From assembly GCA_031216445.1 (NCBI GenBank), contig CM062211.1, forward strand, positions 5,034,001-5,098,000: a stretch of DNA of 64,000 nt, given 5' to 3'. This DNA comes from Lateolabrax maculatus (Eukaryota; Chordata; Actinopteri; Acropomatiformes; Lateolabracidae). Under the pieces are notes generated by a model, which saw only the letters and a program-made list of their open reading frames with translations, made no database searches and had not been told where the DNA came from. Both the position numbers and the translations under genes were made by a program. Positions 10,330 to 22,532 of the stretch are shown here, piece by piece (the stretch's first letter is position 1; each line of letters starts with the position of its first letter).

Positions 10330-13300
10330 CTAGCCGCCCTTTTGAGGGCATGTGTAGGACATGACAACGTCAATCATATTTCTAATGATGGGAGGTGGTG
10401 GGTGGATGTCATGGGGTAGATGGTGAGCCACAGTCATCCCCCAGGCATCCACCAGATGAACATTCAGACCTCTGAACATGGCTTTGAGCACCTTGTCACA
10501 CTGCAGTGAGTACCAGTCGCTGTTGGTTAGTGCCACAGTAAGTGTCAAAGCTCTGGGATTCCCGGTCCGGATGATGACTACCGTGCCTGGAGCCCTGTCC
10601 AGCAGCCGCACCACCGCCCTGCGGATGCTCTGTAGCCGCCGGATGTAGACCTCCATGGGGAAAGAGGTGAAGTGAGCCCAGATGCTGAGAGCTACGACAG
10701 TGTTGGGGCCTCCGCTTAAACCATCTAGTTCATTGGCAATGTAACGCAGCTCTCTGGTTGAGAGGGTGCGAAAACGGATAGGAACACCGTGGCAGCGGTA
10801 TGTCACCAAGATGTTGTTTGCATAGTCCAAGGCCATGTAAGGTCCAGCTTTCAATGGGCCGTGCAGGTTAAAATCCTTAAGATCTAATGTAGTACAGAGG
10901 GAAAGGATTAAGTTGCAGTGTGATCAAAATAAAAACTGTTGCCAGAATTCACTGTGGATCATCTACCTGGAAGTACTGCGATGAGGTATTCATACCACTG
11001 CCTGATGGTGGAGTCTCCATACATGTGGACCACCTTTCCTTTCAGACACTGAGTGATGGCAGAGGGGTTGAATTGGTGAACTGTGGTGCCACCTAGTGCT
11101 CTCCACACACCCTGGTAGTAATAGCCAGTGAGTGCAGACTTCACAATACTGCTCTCCACCTCTGGTTCACCTGAGAGGAAGTTAAAGGATCATTTCATTC
11201 TTTATCAAGCAGCAGAAGTTTGTCAAGGGCTTGATAACAAGTTAATCAGGTGTCAGAGTTAGAGCTCTTGAGGAGTAGAGTTGGTGACTACTGCTCTAAA
11301 GCAATACTCTGTCCACAATCATTTGAGGATAAAACCCTCAAATGGTGTTAACATTTTGTAGTTTGTGTTTTTACAACGATCAAACCTTATTGGACCGTAC
11401 ATATACCAACCTCATCTACCTCACCAGATGTATGAATGTGGAAAACTATTGAACTAAACTCCTTACAATGATGATGCCAACAAGAACACGAGAGCACCTG
11501 TATGGAAGTAAATCTGTCTCACCAGATTTTGAAATGTAAAAGCCTTTGAATTTCTAGCACGGATTTTTTTTTTGCATTGAAATCTTGTATCAGAATTATT
11601 TCCCTCTGAATTCAACTTCTCGCTTTTATTTTTCAATGATTAAAAATTCAGAATCAATAAGTATTAAAAAATTCAAATATTTATTCAAGTTACTCAAATT
11701 TTAATTTAAAAAATTCAGATTAAACATCTGGGATACCAAGGATGAGAAATCGATTCTGTTTCAGATCAAACCAACATCCAGCCAATCAAGTTACGCTTCA
11801 GTGGTCATGTGACACCGATGCTTGAAATCACTGAAGGCGGTCATCTGCTATGGCAACAAACCCAAACGATGGTACTTTGGTGAGTGTATAAACTTTTATT
11901 TGCCTTTTGCGTCATTTGTTTCAGTAACATGTAATACCTGACATGTTGCACATTAACATCATTTATTGGACAATATCTACCTGGAACTTTTAATGAGGTG
12001 GCGTTTGTTAAAATCTAATGTTATGAGAAGATTCTGTTATGCGAGCGTGGTTCATTGACGCTAATGTTACTTATAGTTCTGAGATGGTACGTTTAACAGC
12101 TGGGTAGTTAAGTAACTAGCTTAACTAGCTTTGTGAGGACAGGATAGTCTGGCTGATATCGTACAGTCAGCCTGGCTCTTACTGTAACCTTTAACAGGAC
12201 TGAAATGATGAATATTCCTTAATAGCTGTAAGCTCCTCATCTACAGTGGGTCTCTGGTTAGAGACAGAAACACAGAAGCAGAGGTCCTGATTCTGAGACT
12301 TTACTGATGCTCAGTATCGGGTACAGTTATAACAGCTTCCTATGAATGTAGGAATGTTTGTATATATGGTATCTGGAATAATAATCACAATAATAAACAG
12401 TAGTGAGTCACTTTAACAGTAAAGCTGACATAAATCAATAACTGTAACATGAACTAAGGTTTGTTGGCTTACTAAAGAAATATTATTGGGACAAGCAAAC
12501 TCTCAATAGCCCAACGCATAGTAAACCATGGCCACAAAGCACCACAGTAGCTGAAACCTCCCAGCCGCTCGATCTCGGGCACGCTCACATGAACGCAGTG
12601 TTGCCTAATTGGCGACTTTCTCACTAATTCTGGCGACTTTCAAAATCCTCTCGGTGACTTTTTTGTCAAAAATGACTAGCGACAAAGCTAGACATGCACT
12701 GTGCCCAATATTAATTAGGACAATTAGGACTTGTTCATTGAGAAAATGCAAAAATTGAGAAAATCTTTTTCAATTTTAGGTTTGGTTGGTCTACTAATGT
12801 AACTCAAATTTAGTTAACAGCACACTATGCTATTGGTGGCCCTGTTAGAAAGCAATTAAACAGAAATAACTTAGTTAGATATAAACCATGGTGCACAGGG
12901 GCTATTTCTAACCTGATGCACAGCTGGTGCCACATTCAAGAACGTTTACCCTGCTACTCCATGCTCCAAGCGCTCTGCTCCAATTGGTCTGACTACATCT
13001 CACTAGAGGACAACGCTACCCAGAAGAAAGTGGTTAAATGTTTTTTCTCCTTTTCTGACTTTGTCTACAGTACATTCAGTTTTGGGATTATTGTTACAGG
13101 CAGTGGAGTAAAAATTGTGCTTTACCCTCCTTTTTTGGCAACACGGTGACACTGGCAGGTCCTGCAGCTTGAATGGAGACTTTCATGTTGACACCACTGA
13201 AGAAAAGCGCACAAATACGTGTTACACACACACACACACACAAAAAAAAAACAAAAACAAAGGAGGACAAAAAGGTGTTATCATTTTATGAATTTTAAAA

Positions 13301-14217
13301 AAGAACAATCAAACACTAAAATGGGAAACAACTGTTTGAAATTTTATTAAAAATTACTCAAAACTTCAGCCTGTAAGAATCCATTTTTGGGAGTTAAAGC
13401 TGCATTAATTAATGTTTTCCTATAAACAATGGGTCCAATGACTATGTGTAATGTTCAAGGTGTCGCTCACAGTGATGAACCCACCGAGAACTATCACCTG
13501 ACTCTGGGGCGTCTTTCAGCTCATTGTTTTGGTTTTACTCCCCACAACTTTTGGTTGAGTCTCAATGTTCTTGTGAACATATTCAATTAGAAGCAGCAGG
13601 CAGCTGTTTTCATCAAAGAAAGTTCTGATTAACCGACCACCAAACATCAGACAGAACAAGTCAGCAGCTAGTTCAGTCACGACCATTATGACAAAGATAC
13701 TTGATCTACATGCAGTAGATATATTTGCAGTCAGATGTATTTGGCGACATGCTCTGTTCTGGGACCTAACTGCCTTTCCAGGTGCATACGTGGAAAGCCT
13801 AAGGCAAGGAGAGCACACCTCCCTGCCTTTAACTAAGGTTAAAAGGTGAGTGAGAGTTGGTCATTAACACAAGTCCAAATAAATTCTAATGTTGCTCCAT
13901 GTCTACTGGATGTGTAAATAAACACATTTATAACATAATAAATGATCAATGTTATGTTGATAGCTTGTTGTGCTGCCCTCAACTGGCAAAAATCACAAGT
14001 GTGCATCTTTTAAGTTTCTGAAAACACCACATCCAAAATAAAATTTTAAAATTTACAATAAATAGATAAATGAAACACAGCAGATACTCTCCAATGATGT
14101 TAATTTAAGTCAATTAGTTGGGGCGCCCCGAGAAATCACTGGGTAGAGGTTATACCAGACTCACTGAGTCCTGAGCCCGGGGCCCATTGCTGCAGGTTAT
14201 CACCTCTCTCTTTCAGA

Positions 14218-14265
<48 letters not shown>

Positions 14266-17200
14266 ATAATAGCATTAAAATGGCAAGAATAAATCTTAAT
14301 TAAAATTAAAAAAATTAATTTGTATTGATTTGTATTATCTTTAACCAACCATCAAAATGGTGCCACGGATAGCAGCCTCGACACTGCGCTCTCTGGTACT
14401 GTTGTTCCAACTCCTCAGAGCGGACCACGTAACGGCACTATCAGGAAAAACGAGGGGAGGTGGAATCTGCTTCTACATTAATTAAGGTTGGTGTACAGAA
14501 AACCCTTTTCATTGACTGTAAACCCTTTTTTTCCACCGCAGGAGTTTTCCTTATTTATTCTGGTTGGTGTTTTTATCCCACTTCAAGCCTGTGATAGTTT
14601 GAGTGTAAACTTCTGACCAACTGGAATTGTGATATATTGAATTATAAGTGAAAAAAATCTCTCTTTAAACAATTGTTGGGAAACAATTTGTGTCATGCAC
14701 AAAGTAGATGTCCTAACCATTTTGCCAGAACTAAAGTTTGTTAATATTAAAACTGTGGGGTGATTAAAAAATTAGTTTTAATGATTTCAACCTAAGTGTA
14801 AACCTAAGTGTAAACTTCTGATTCAGCTGTATTTATTAGAAGTCACACAAACTGCAGTCCTATTTCTCTGCACCCTCACCTTTGAAAGAGCTTCTCCTCC
14901 TTAGGCTCGAGGTTGTGTTTGATTTCTCCGTTGGACTGGATGATCCTGGCATCACAGCTCAGCTTCTTTGGCTTGTAGCAGAACCAAGGCTCACCTGTAC
15001 GGAGGTCAGTGTAGTTGCACAGAGGCTGCTGGGTCGGACGTAGGCAGATGTTACAAATGGTAGTTTCAGAGAGAGAGCCTGAGCGAAAGAGGCTTTTGGA
15101 GGTAACCCTATCAGGCTGTTCGCTGGTCAGCCTGCGCAGCACTGTGACGGCTTCACTAGAGTGAGCCAGCGTCACCTGATAGGATAGAGAACCAGAGTTT
15201 TCATTAAGCCCACCATGTTCATATCAATGAAGATAAATAATGTTAATACTACTTAGATCTCCACACTTTGAGACATTTATAAAAATGTAAGTTTCCATAA
15301 ACCAGATTAATCTTCAGACAACCTCTGGAGAATTGACGATTCACTAAACCTCTCACCCGGACAGCGATTGTCAAATGATAGCTTAGCAACCTTAACTAGG
15401 CAGGGCAGGTCTGTCAAGCTTTGGATTTCTCTACATGTTGAATTGCTGTACATGAGACTGTAGTAAGACAGATACTCTGTATTGTTTGGAGGGTGGGTCT
15501 TTTATGAGCCTTTCCAAAACCAAAAACACAAGGGGGAAAGTGTGAGGAATTAATCTGTTTTGTCTGTTCTAATGTAATCTGCAAATTTTAGCATAGAATG
15601 TTAACCAGCTACATTAGTAACCTACCGTTACGTTCATGGCCAAGAAGTATTTTTTTATTACATTATTTTGTTTGGTTACAGATTAAGAAAAAATCCCATT
15701 TGCGACCAACACAAATTCAGCAGCCTCCTGGGAGCTACTTTTAGAGAGCAAACGTTAAACCCCAGACAAATCCGAGATATTGTTATATACGATACGAATA
15801 CACATCGGCAAAACAGAGTTATGTTGGGATGAAATTAGAGTCTGTTTTCAGCCAAACTCATATAGCAAACATGAGCTTTATTAAGTAGCTATCTACAGCT
15901 GATAAAGTCTGACAGTTTGCAGCTGACAAAATCAACAGATGATGGCTAGAAATGAGACCCTGATTTTATTTATAGTCACAGTGTTTCTTAAATTCCTAAG
16001 AAATCATGTTGTAAATCTGACATTGTGATCATTATAAACTGCATATGTGCTGTGCAAAAAAGTTAAATTTAACAGGTGTAGCAACAGTAACTAAGGGGGG
16101 CAGGGCTTAGTGAATGGTCAATTAGAAGATAGATTAAAAACACCTGTAGTACAATCACATGTAACATGATAGTTTTCATCTTCACCTGAACCTGTGCGCT
16201 TCCTTCCCAGAGTAAAGAGAACACAGCAGAGTAGCTGCCATTGAGATGATCCACCACATGCCCAACCACACCTGCACCAAGTGTCGGGTTGTGCAGCCGG
16301 GCGAGTAAGAAGTCTCCCCCAGACTTCTTGGGATGGCCCTGGAAGTCATACATTTTGATGAAAACCTCCAGCTGATCCCCTACGTGCCACTGCCCTCCTC
16401 CCCTCCCTGGTGGGAGAATGGTGAAGGTGCTGTGGGCAGGATCACTGGTCTGCTCCAGGGAAAGAGGAGCTGTCAACAGTGGAGTTTCAGGCCATGCAAT
16501 GAAGTCTAGTAGGAGGCGTTCCTCCAGAGCGTCCTCAGGGGACAGTGGCTGGAAGGTGCAGAAGCTGTGATGCATGTCAGGGACAGTGGAAACTCTCGGG
16601 ACCATGATGGTGGAGATCACTCGATGCTGAAACTGGCAGGGGGTCGAGAGAGAGATGGTGACGATGCATCAAACAAATGTACTGAAAGCAAATAGACTAA
16701 ACAAAGCAAAGGGTGTCAACAAGGAAGATTCTTCCTGCCCCAAAGCACTAAATATTTTGTGGTTTGATAACAAGTATTGATCTGTTAGCTGCAGGAATGT
16801 CTGCCTTTCCCGACTTTTCCTGTGGCCCCTACTCTGTTGTAAAGATTGACCAATGGGAAAAATGCAGGAGTTTCAAGATCCTTAATCTGCTTTGCACTGG
16901 ACAAAACCTAAATGCTGTTTGTAAATTTAGGGATTGTTTTATTTTTTGTGTTTCAAGGTTTGTTTGTTTCTTGTTTGCTGAAATTCTTCTTTTGGGATAT
17001 TTCTGTCATTGGCCCAGAAGCACAACAGAGGCTGTTTCACATCTAACTGTTTAACAGAAGAAGATTTTCATGGCTGAAAGATACATTAAATTCATGTATT
17101 CATACAAATCATCAGGGACTCTTAGTCTTTTCACAAACTCCACTGATGAGGTGAATCCAAGTTAAAACCATTATACCTCATTATACCCCTAATGACTCTT

Positions 17201-18312
17201 TACAGATCACAGTGGAGGAGATGGAGGTGAAGTGACGCAGATGATTCAGGAGGATTTTTAAACTTTGAATGCAGTTAAAATGATGACTGTAACACAAACC
17301 AATATTTCTTTAGATGCAAATTTTTCTTTAGCTTGTTCCAACTGACCCCCGCCGACTTCAAACCACTGAGAAGAGCACAAAGAAAAACAGAAATGTGAAA
17401 ATTTATCTTTGTTCAAGAGTGTGGTCTTTCAATTATAGAGCATTACTGTATACAATACAGTATACTAAAGCAGTATATCATATTATTACTATTATTAATA
17501 GTCTATAAATACAATAAGTTGTAGTAAGAGTACATTATAATATTTTTGTGGTAATATAATAACATGTAATTAATCACAGGAAATAGTATATGTAGTAGAT
17601 AGTAGTATAATCGTAGTATAAGATAATAAATAATAAAATAGTGAATAAAATAGTGAGTAGTTAATAGTAAAGTATTAAGTAAGTAAGTAAGTAAGTACAT
17701 ATAATAAAGCTGTGGAGAGTAGGATTGGATAAACCAGGTTAAAGAGTAACTGCCCGTACAGGACCCTCTAAAAAGTAAAGCGAACCCGCCTGCAGGGAGG
17801 CAGGAACGATTTAATACAACACTACACCTGTCATTCTTTTTGGTTGGAGAATTTAAACAGAGTTGTTGCACAGAAGCAGCCAGAGTGCAAGGTGAAGGGC
17901 TGAAGCTGGAGCGCAGGAAATCTGATTAAGTGATTAGTTTGATTTGTATTAGGAACAAATGGAAACCAGTAGGTTGCAACATATTGATGATTTTTGTCTT
18001 TTCATGAAATGAAAAGTATAATGCTATCCCTATCCATTTAACTAGGAGAAAAAAACGATTTAACTCAATTTATTTGCAATGAAAAACATTATTTTTATCC
18101 TGAGCCACATTGAAACACATATCTGAAAACAATATCTTGAAATCTGACTCATATTAAAGATTTACAACAAGGTCCACCCAAGTTCTCACCTCCAGGACCT
18201 CCATGTTACGTAGCACAAAGATTAAGACAGCCACAGCCAGAGAGAGGAAGATGACGGCGTACTTGGGAAGGCAGATGCAGACCTCCCCTCTTATACAAGA
18301 TCTGACCTTCAT
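10330..18312 (-). CDS. nxpe3-like: NXPE3-like protein, gene A of the tandem array
   Basis: Coding exons in order: 18190-18312, 16186-16632 (or 16626), 14880-15175, 13126-13196, 10967-11170, 10330-10883. All have GT-AG borders and join in phases 0,0,2,1,1 to about 564 codons, close to mammalian NXPE3 (about 560 aa). Exon 1 encodes a short basic N-terminus and a hydrophobic anchor (AVIFLSLAVAVLIFVL, residues 19-34), so a type II membrane or secreted glycoprotein of the secretory pathway is likely. Exons 2-3 form the neurexophilin-like domain with a Cys-rich end (ICNICLRP). Exon 5 has GYYYQGVWRAL and the PC-esterase GDS motif (VHMYGDSTIRQWYEYL, Ser about 366). The last exon ends with DAWGMTVAHHLPHDIHP (about 526-542), the probable Asp/His partners. 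The human paralogue NXPE1 is linked to sialic-acid O-acetylation; the substrate here is unknown. Candidate ATTAAA poly(A) signal at 10185-10190. A is the most divergent of the four copies. Confidence 0.9.
11171..13125. other. Intron 4 of gene A with repeat-like segments
   Basis: About 1.95 kb between the 71-nt and GDS exons; in B-D this intron is only about 160-170 bp. So A either gained material or the others lost it. A segment near 12600-12690 repeats GGCGACTTT words with GACTAGCGACAAAGCTAG, similar to terminal parts of fish hAT-type repeats. An ATG with a GTGAGTG donor-like site lies near 11852-11887 on the plus strand. No gene is supported. Confidence 0.35.
14120..14215 (+). repeat. Degenerate tRNA-like SINE head
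   Basis: GGGGCGCCCCGAGAAATCAC then TGGGTAGAGG, ACTGAGTCCTGAGCC and TGCAGGTTATCACCTCTCTC resemble a common fish SINE whose tRNA-like head runs into a (TC)n tract. The A-box is mutated and only the head is recognisable. Moderate to low confidence. Confidence 0.4.
14216..14263. repeat. (TC)n microsatellite
   Basis: An almost pure TC dinucleotide run of about 45 bp, directly after the SINE-like head. It gives the Arg-Glu repeat seen in an antisense open frame. Confidence 0.9.
16633..18189. other. Intron 1 of gene A (ancestral-looking form)
   Basis: About 1.56 kb. It keeps a ~170-bp segment (about 16910-17090) that is also present in gene D (63475-63660) but missing from B and C. It lacks the truncated SINE present in B and C: the empty site is near 18030-18060, where ATGCTATCC runs into the AACTCAATTTATTTGCAATG flank. 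It also holds a TAAG tetranucleotide run near 17675-17696 and an ATA/GTA-rich stretch. Confidence 0.6.
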
Positions 18313-19191
18313 GATTGGTGATCAGTCTTCATCTATAGCTGCAGCGTAGGACTGTGACCAGATTATCTATCCTTAAATAAAAACAAATTAAAAAATACAA
18401 AAGTTAAACTGACACCTTGTTACGCCGAGAATAAGAATTTTACTTGCTGAAACTTGAACTCATTTGGGAAATCCTCTTTATACAAGTATCGTGACATGTC
18501 TGGCTCATCATTAACTTAAACTAAATCCAGTCACACAGGAAATTCTTCTGATTGATCAACCATCAACCAAGGCTACAACCAAAGACAGCAGCATGTCTCT
18601 CCCCTTCCAGTTTAACATGATTAATTCCCAAGTGACCCTATCATGTTCCCTTTGAAACATAATGTAAAATTATCTGAATACATTTGGACACTGTAGTATT
18701 TTGCAAACTGACACCACACTCTGCAAAGTTCCTCTTACAACAAGTTGCACTAATATCTGTTTTCACTCTCATTCCACAGATCAGAGATGCTTGTGTCCTT
18801 CTGCTAATTACAGGTTTCCACTATTGTTTAAATGTATTTCTGCAAATGCAACAATGTAATGATCACAACTGAACTTTTAATGATTTCTGATACTCTTCAC
18901 AAAATTCTCTTTACTTTTTCAGCCACACTAGCAGCGTGTGCCCATCACTTTGGTCCAGACTGAAATATGTCAACAACTATTGGATGGACTGCCATGAAAC
19001 ATGGTATGATGCTCAGAGGATGAAGTCTCATGTATGTAAAGTAGCATAAAATGGAAACAGGAAAAGAAACTACAAGAACATTTAAAGTATACACATATAT
19101 TAGAATGGTTAGTGGCAACATTTAGTTTTCATGTCTGTGAAATTAAACTTCAGATATACTGAAATGAATTTAAGCGTATCATGTGACTTAC

Positions 19192-19330
19192 CTCTGCAGA
19201 GTCATTTGGAGAGAACAGAGTGATGAAATCTTATTGTGATCCTGCAGTTTATCTTGCTGGTTTACAGGGAAGTTTGTACAACATGTTAAACACCAACAGC
19301 GATGGAACTAATAACAATAGGAAGTGGAGA
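19192..19330 (-). other. nxpe3-like: Probable 5' untranslated exon of gene A
   Basis: On the minus strand a donor (GAG|GTAAGT) lies at 19192/19191, about 880 nt upstream of the start codon. It is conserved at the matching place in B (32133) and C (45491). The transcription start is not visible; a CACTTCCTATTG Ets-like word lies near the presumed upstream end. No in-frame coding continuation is needed because exon 1 carries its own ATG. Confidence 0.45.
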
Positions 19331-19889
19331 GAGAAGTAGCAGTGACGGTTGGTGAGTATTTACATGAGTACGGCTACAAGCACTGAGGGCTTCTGCTTAC
19401 ACACTAGCAACGTTGTTATCTAACTTGGTGCACTGAACTTTGCCTCCAACTATAAGGAAATGATCCATTTATGGCCATAATTTGCTTTCATGTGTAGCTG
19501 GCAGAACACTGTTGTCCATCTGCCTGGTAAGATGGGATTGGGTCTTTGACCTTTATAACGCCTATCACTCTTTTCTCACTTTATGAATCTAGTGTTCTAT
19601 TGTCAATCCATTGTGTCTTAATCTTCACACGAGCAACTGTGGAATCATGCAACTGTTTGTGTAACATGAGCGCTCGCAAGTCGGTATCTTTCCCATCTTT
19701 ACCATCCCCCATATGATTGGACACGGCATAATGCTACCCATCAGTGGTGATCATTCACTTTTATCTGCTTACACAATACAGTAGCAATGTTGATGTCTAG
19801 CTTGGTGCATTAAACTCAACTATAGAAGAATGGGTAACACTTTAATACAGCCCGCAATTTCATTTCCTCATATGAATCATGTAACCATG

Positions 19890-20175
19890 TCAGTGAATGA
19901 GGACCCAGAAGCACAGGAAACAGAGTAAAATCTCATTAAAGCTTTACTTTGGTGAGATGCAAGCAGGAACCAAAAGCACAGAAAAAATACAATTAACTAA
20001 AGACTAGAAAAGAGAAAGAACTCTGGCAGGAACACTGTGACAAAGTATATAGTCAAGCATGGACTGAATGAGAGCAGGGTCTCATATGCTCTCGCAGACT
20101 GACAAGCTGATTGAGCAGGACTGGGTGATTACTGACAGCAGGCAGCTGTAAGGGCCCAGCCCTCTGCTTTATTCA
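19890..20175 (-). repeat. Possible decayed LTR fragment (A-B spacer)
   Basis: GTCAGTGAATGAGGACCCAG followed by AAAGCTTTACTTTGGTGAGA and a GGCAGGAACACTGTGAC segment resembles inverted gypsy-type LTRs of fish. The downstream part recurs at 32500-32745 and 45920-46160, so it belongs to the repeat unit. No intact ends were found. Low confidence. Confidence 0.3.
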
Positions 20176-20806
20176 TAACTAATTATCTTAATTTACATTT
20201 AGATCCTGCCATTCAGGTATACAGGTTCCAAAAAACAACTAAGCCCAGCAACTAATGAATTACATTTCTCTACTTTCCATCAACCCACAACATAACCAAG
20301 CATAACCAAGTTAACATGTTATACAATATTCTCAATTATGTCAACAACAGTATCAGTAATTTTAACTACACATCATCTAAAAGTGTTGTATCAGTACTGC
20401 AATTTTCTGATAAACGTTTTACCAAAGTTGACATCATGCAAATACATTATTGTTTCATCATGAAAATAACCGTTGTTTCTGTTCTTAGCCATAAAACACA
20501 TGCATATATTTTGACAGATTTCCATGTTTTCATTAAACTTACTGTCAGAAAGAATGGAACCTTTGCTGCACCCAGTAAACCAGAATCAGCTGAAATAATG
20601 CAGGCTACAGTCTGGTACTGCCCACAAATACAAGTTTTACAGCACTATTCAAACAGAGACCGTGAATCATAACGTTCCTAATTTTTTGTTAATTTATCCT
20701 TGTTTATTACTATTGATCTGGATTTATTCAATTACATTTTTTTTACATTCAAACAGAACCATATATATAAACACACAAGTAACATTTTTTTATTTGTAAA
20801 CCTTTG

Positions 20807-21440
20807 TAGGTGCAAAAGTTAGTGAACCCTGAGCTGCATTACTTAAAACAGAACACTCAAAAAAGAACAACGCCAGAAAGCACTTCTGTGGACAGATGAG
20901 TCCAAAATTGAACTGTTTGGTCACAATCAAAACCGGTACATTTGACGAAAAAGTCAACACTGCATACCACCAAAAGAACTTTCTCCCAATAGTGAGGCAA
21001 GGTGGTGGGAACATTAAGATCTGGGTTTACTTTTCATCCTGGACAATCATGGAATTTCAGGAATATTTTGAAAATCCTGGAACATAACCTCAAGCTCTCA
21101 GTTGTAAAGTTAAAACTCGAAACCGAAAAAGGATCACGCAACATTATAATGACCCGAAGCATTCCAGCAAAACAACCCAGAAACGGATGAGTAAGAATAA
21201 TATTTGTGTTCTGGATTGGCCCGGTCAAAGTCTGGACCTGAATCCAATTGAAATGCTATGGCGTGACCTGAAGCGGGCAGTTCATGCCAGATGCCCATCC
21301 AACATCACGCGACCAAAAGTCCCCCAAAGCAGATGTGAGGGACTGATTAGTTGCTACAGAAACTGTTTGGTTGAGGTTATTGCTGTGAAAGGAGGTGCAA
21401 TACCCTAGTTAGTGAAGGGGTTCACATATTTTTGCACCTA
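20807..21440 (+). pseudogene. Tc1-like transposon relic, A-B spacer
   Basis: Bounded by inverted ends (TAGGTGCAAAAGTTAGTGAACC and GGGGTTCACATATTTTTGCACC), with TA dinucleotides outside as in Tc1/mariner target sites. Inside are fragments of a Tc1 transposase in shifting frames: VRQGGGNIKIW, then KLSVVKLKLE, then VLDWPGQSLDLNPIEMLWRD, the block with the second and third catalytic acidic positions (D..DLNPIE). The N-terminal DNA-binding part is deleted. Non-autonomous and inactive. Counterparts lie in the B-C and C-D spacers at the same place. Confidence 0.8.
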
Positions 21441-21609
21441 TGAAATCTCAGTTGTTCTTAAATCAACCACTTTCATTAAATAAGCAATGACAATATATCA
21501 TTTTCTTTAGTTTGAGTCCATTACTTAGAATATCAGTGTTATGAATTGGGCTATAGATTAACATTTAATAAGGTTATTTTAGAATTTAGATAGTGACTCT
21601 GTAGGGTCT

Positions 21610-22174
21610 GTTGGGAAAATGTGTGTATATATATATAGATTGATGAGAAGATGGATATCTCTCTCATATCTCTCCGTTCAATATAAAGCTAGAGCAAGCA
21701 GCCACTTAGCTTAGCGGAAAGACTGGAAACAGGTAACCTGGCTCGATTCAAAGGTAACAAAATTAGTCTACCAGCACTTTTAAAGCTCACTTATAAATAC
21801 TTTATATCTCATCTGCACAAAGATGTAAAAACATGAGAGAACAGCAATTTCAGAGACTCCAGGGAGTCACTGAGCCCAACACACACAGTCCATCACTAAA
21901 AAATGTTGCTTTCACACTTTTGTTTTTGTACTGAGACAAATGAGATCTGACGTGTTAATTAGTGAGTTTTAGAGGCGTTGGTGGCAGATTTTGTTACCTT
22001 TCGACAGAACCAGGCCACCTGTTTTCCTGTTTGCAGTCTTTATGCTAAGCTAAGCTAACCATCTCCTGGCATCAGCTTCATGTTAATCATACCGACAAAT
22101 ATGAGAGTGGTATCAATCTTCTCATCTAAGAAGAGAGAAGAGAGCAAATAAGTGCATTTCCCCAAATGTCTAAC
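21610..22174. repeat. Foldback (long inverted repeat) element, A-B spacer
   Basis: The left arm (GATGAGAAGATGGATATC .. TTAGCTTAGCGGAAAGACTG .. AAAGGTAACAAAATTAG .. TTTAAAGCTCACTTATAAAT) is answered in reverse order and complement on the right (.. TTTTGTTACCTTT .. GCAGTCTTTATGCTAAGC .. GGTATCAATCTTCTCATC). Arms of roughly 230 bp enclose a ~90-bp loop. No coding capacity. Families like this are abundant in teleosts. Counterparts lie at 34976-35520 and 53253-53793; only a right arm remains near 8185-8290 in the A flank. Confidence 0.75.
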
Positions 22175-22532
22175 TATTGCTTTAAAGTACAGTCTACTGG
22201 AAATATTCTCCCATAGAAAATGGTTGAAGTTCCAATTGATTCATTCAAGTTTAAAGTGTCAACTTTTTTGCTTTGACTGATGTGAGATCACAGAAAGTGT
22301 CTAAGTGCACAGATTATCTCTTCGGAAGTACATAGTGAGCTGCTTGAGTGTCTTCAAATCTCAGTTTATTGTAATTAGAACCCCAGAGTATTTTTCATAG
22401 ACAGGCTTATTATTGACTGGGTTTCAATTTCATGGAAATATTACCTTTTAATTAATCTGGTTCATCTGATTCTATTTCAGGTAGTGATTTATTGAATCTG
22501 AATTCCCACTCCTTCCCCCCCAAAACATATAT

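Larger units (their letters stand above)
13197..14879. other. Intron 3 of gene A
   Basis: Partly homologous to the distal part of intron 3 in B-D (for example 13395-13500 matches 27330-27430) but without the solo LTR and ERV relic found in B and C. Contains a SINE-like remnant and a TC microsatellite, listed separately. Confidence 0.5.

Noticed and set aside
17503..17871. Tyr/Leu-rich minus-strand open frame (also at 43556-43891)
   Set aside because: AT-rich repetitive intron DNA (ATA, GTA and TAAG runs) inside intron 1; frame not kept between units.
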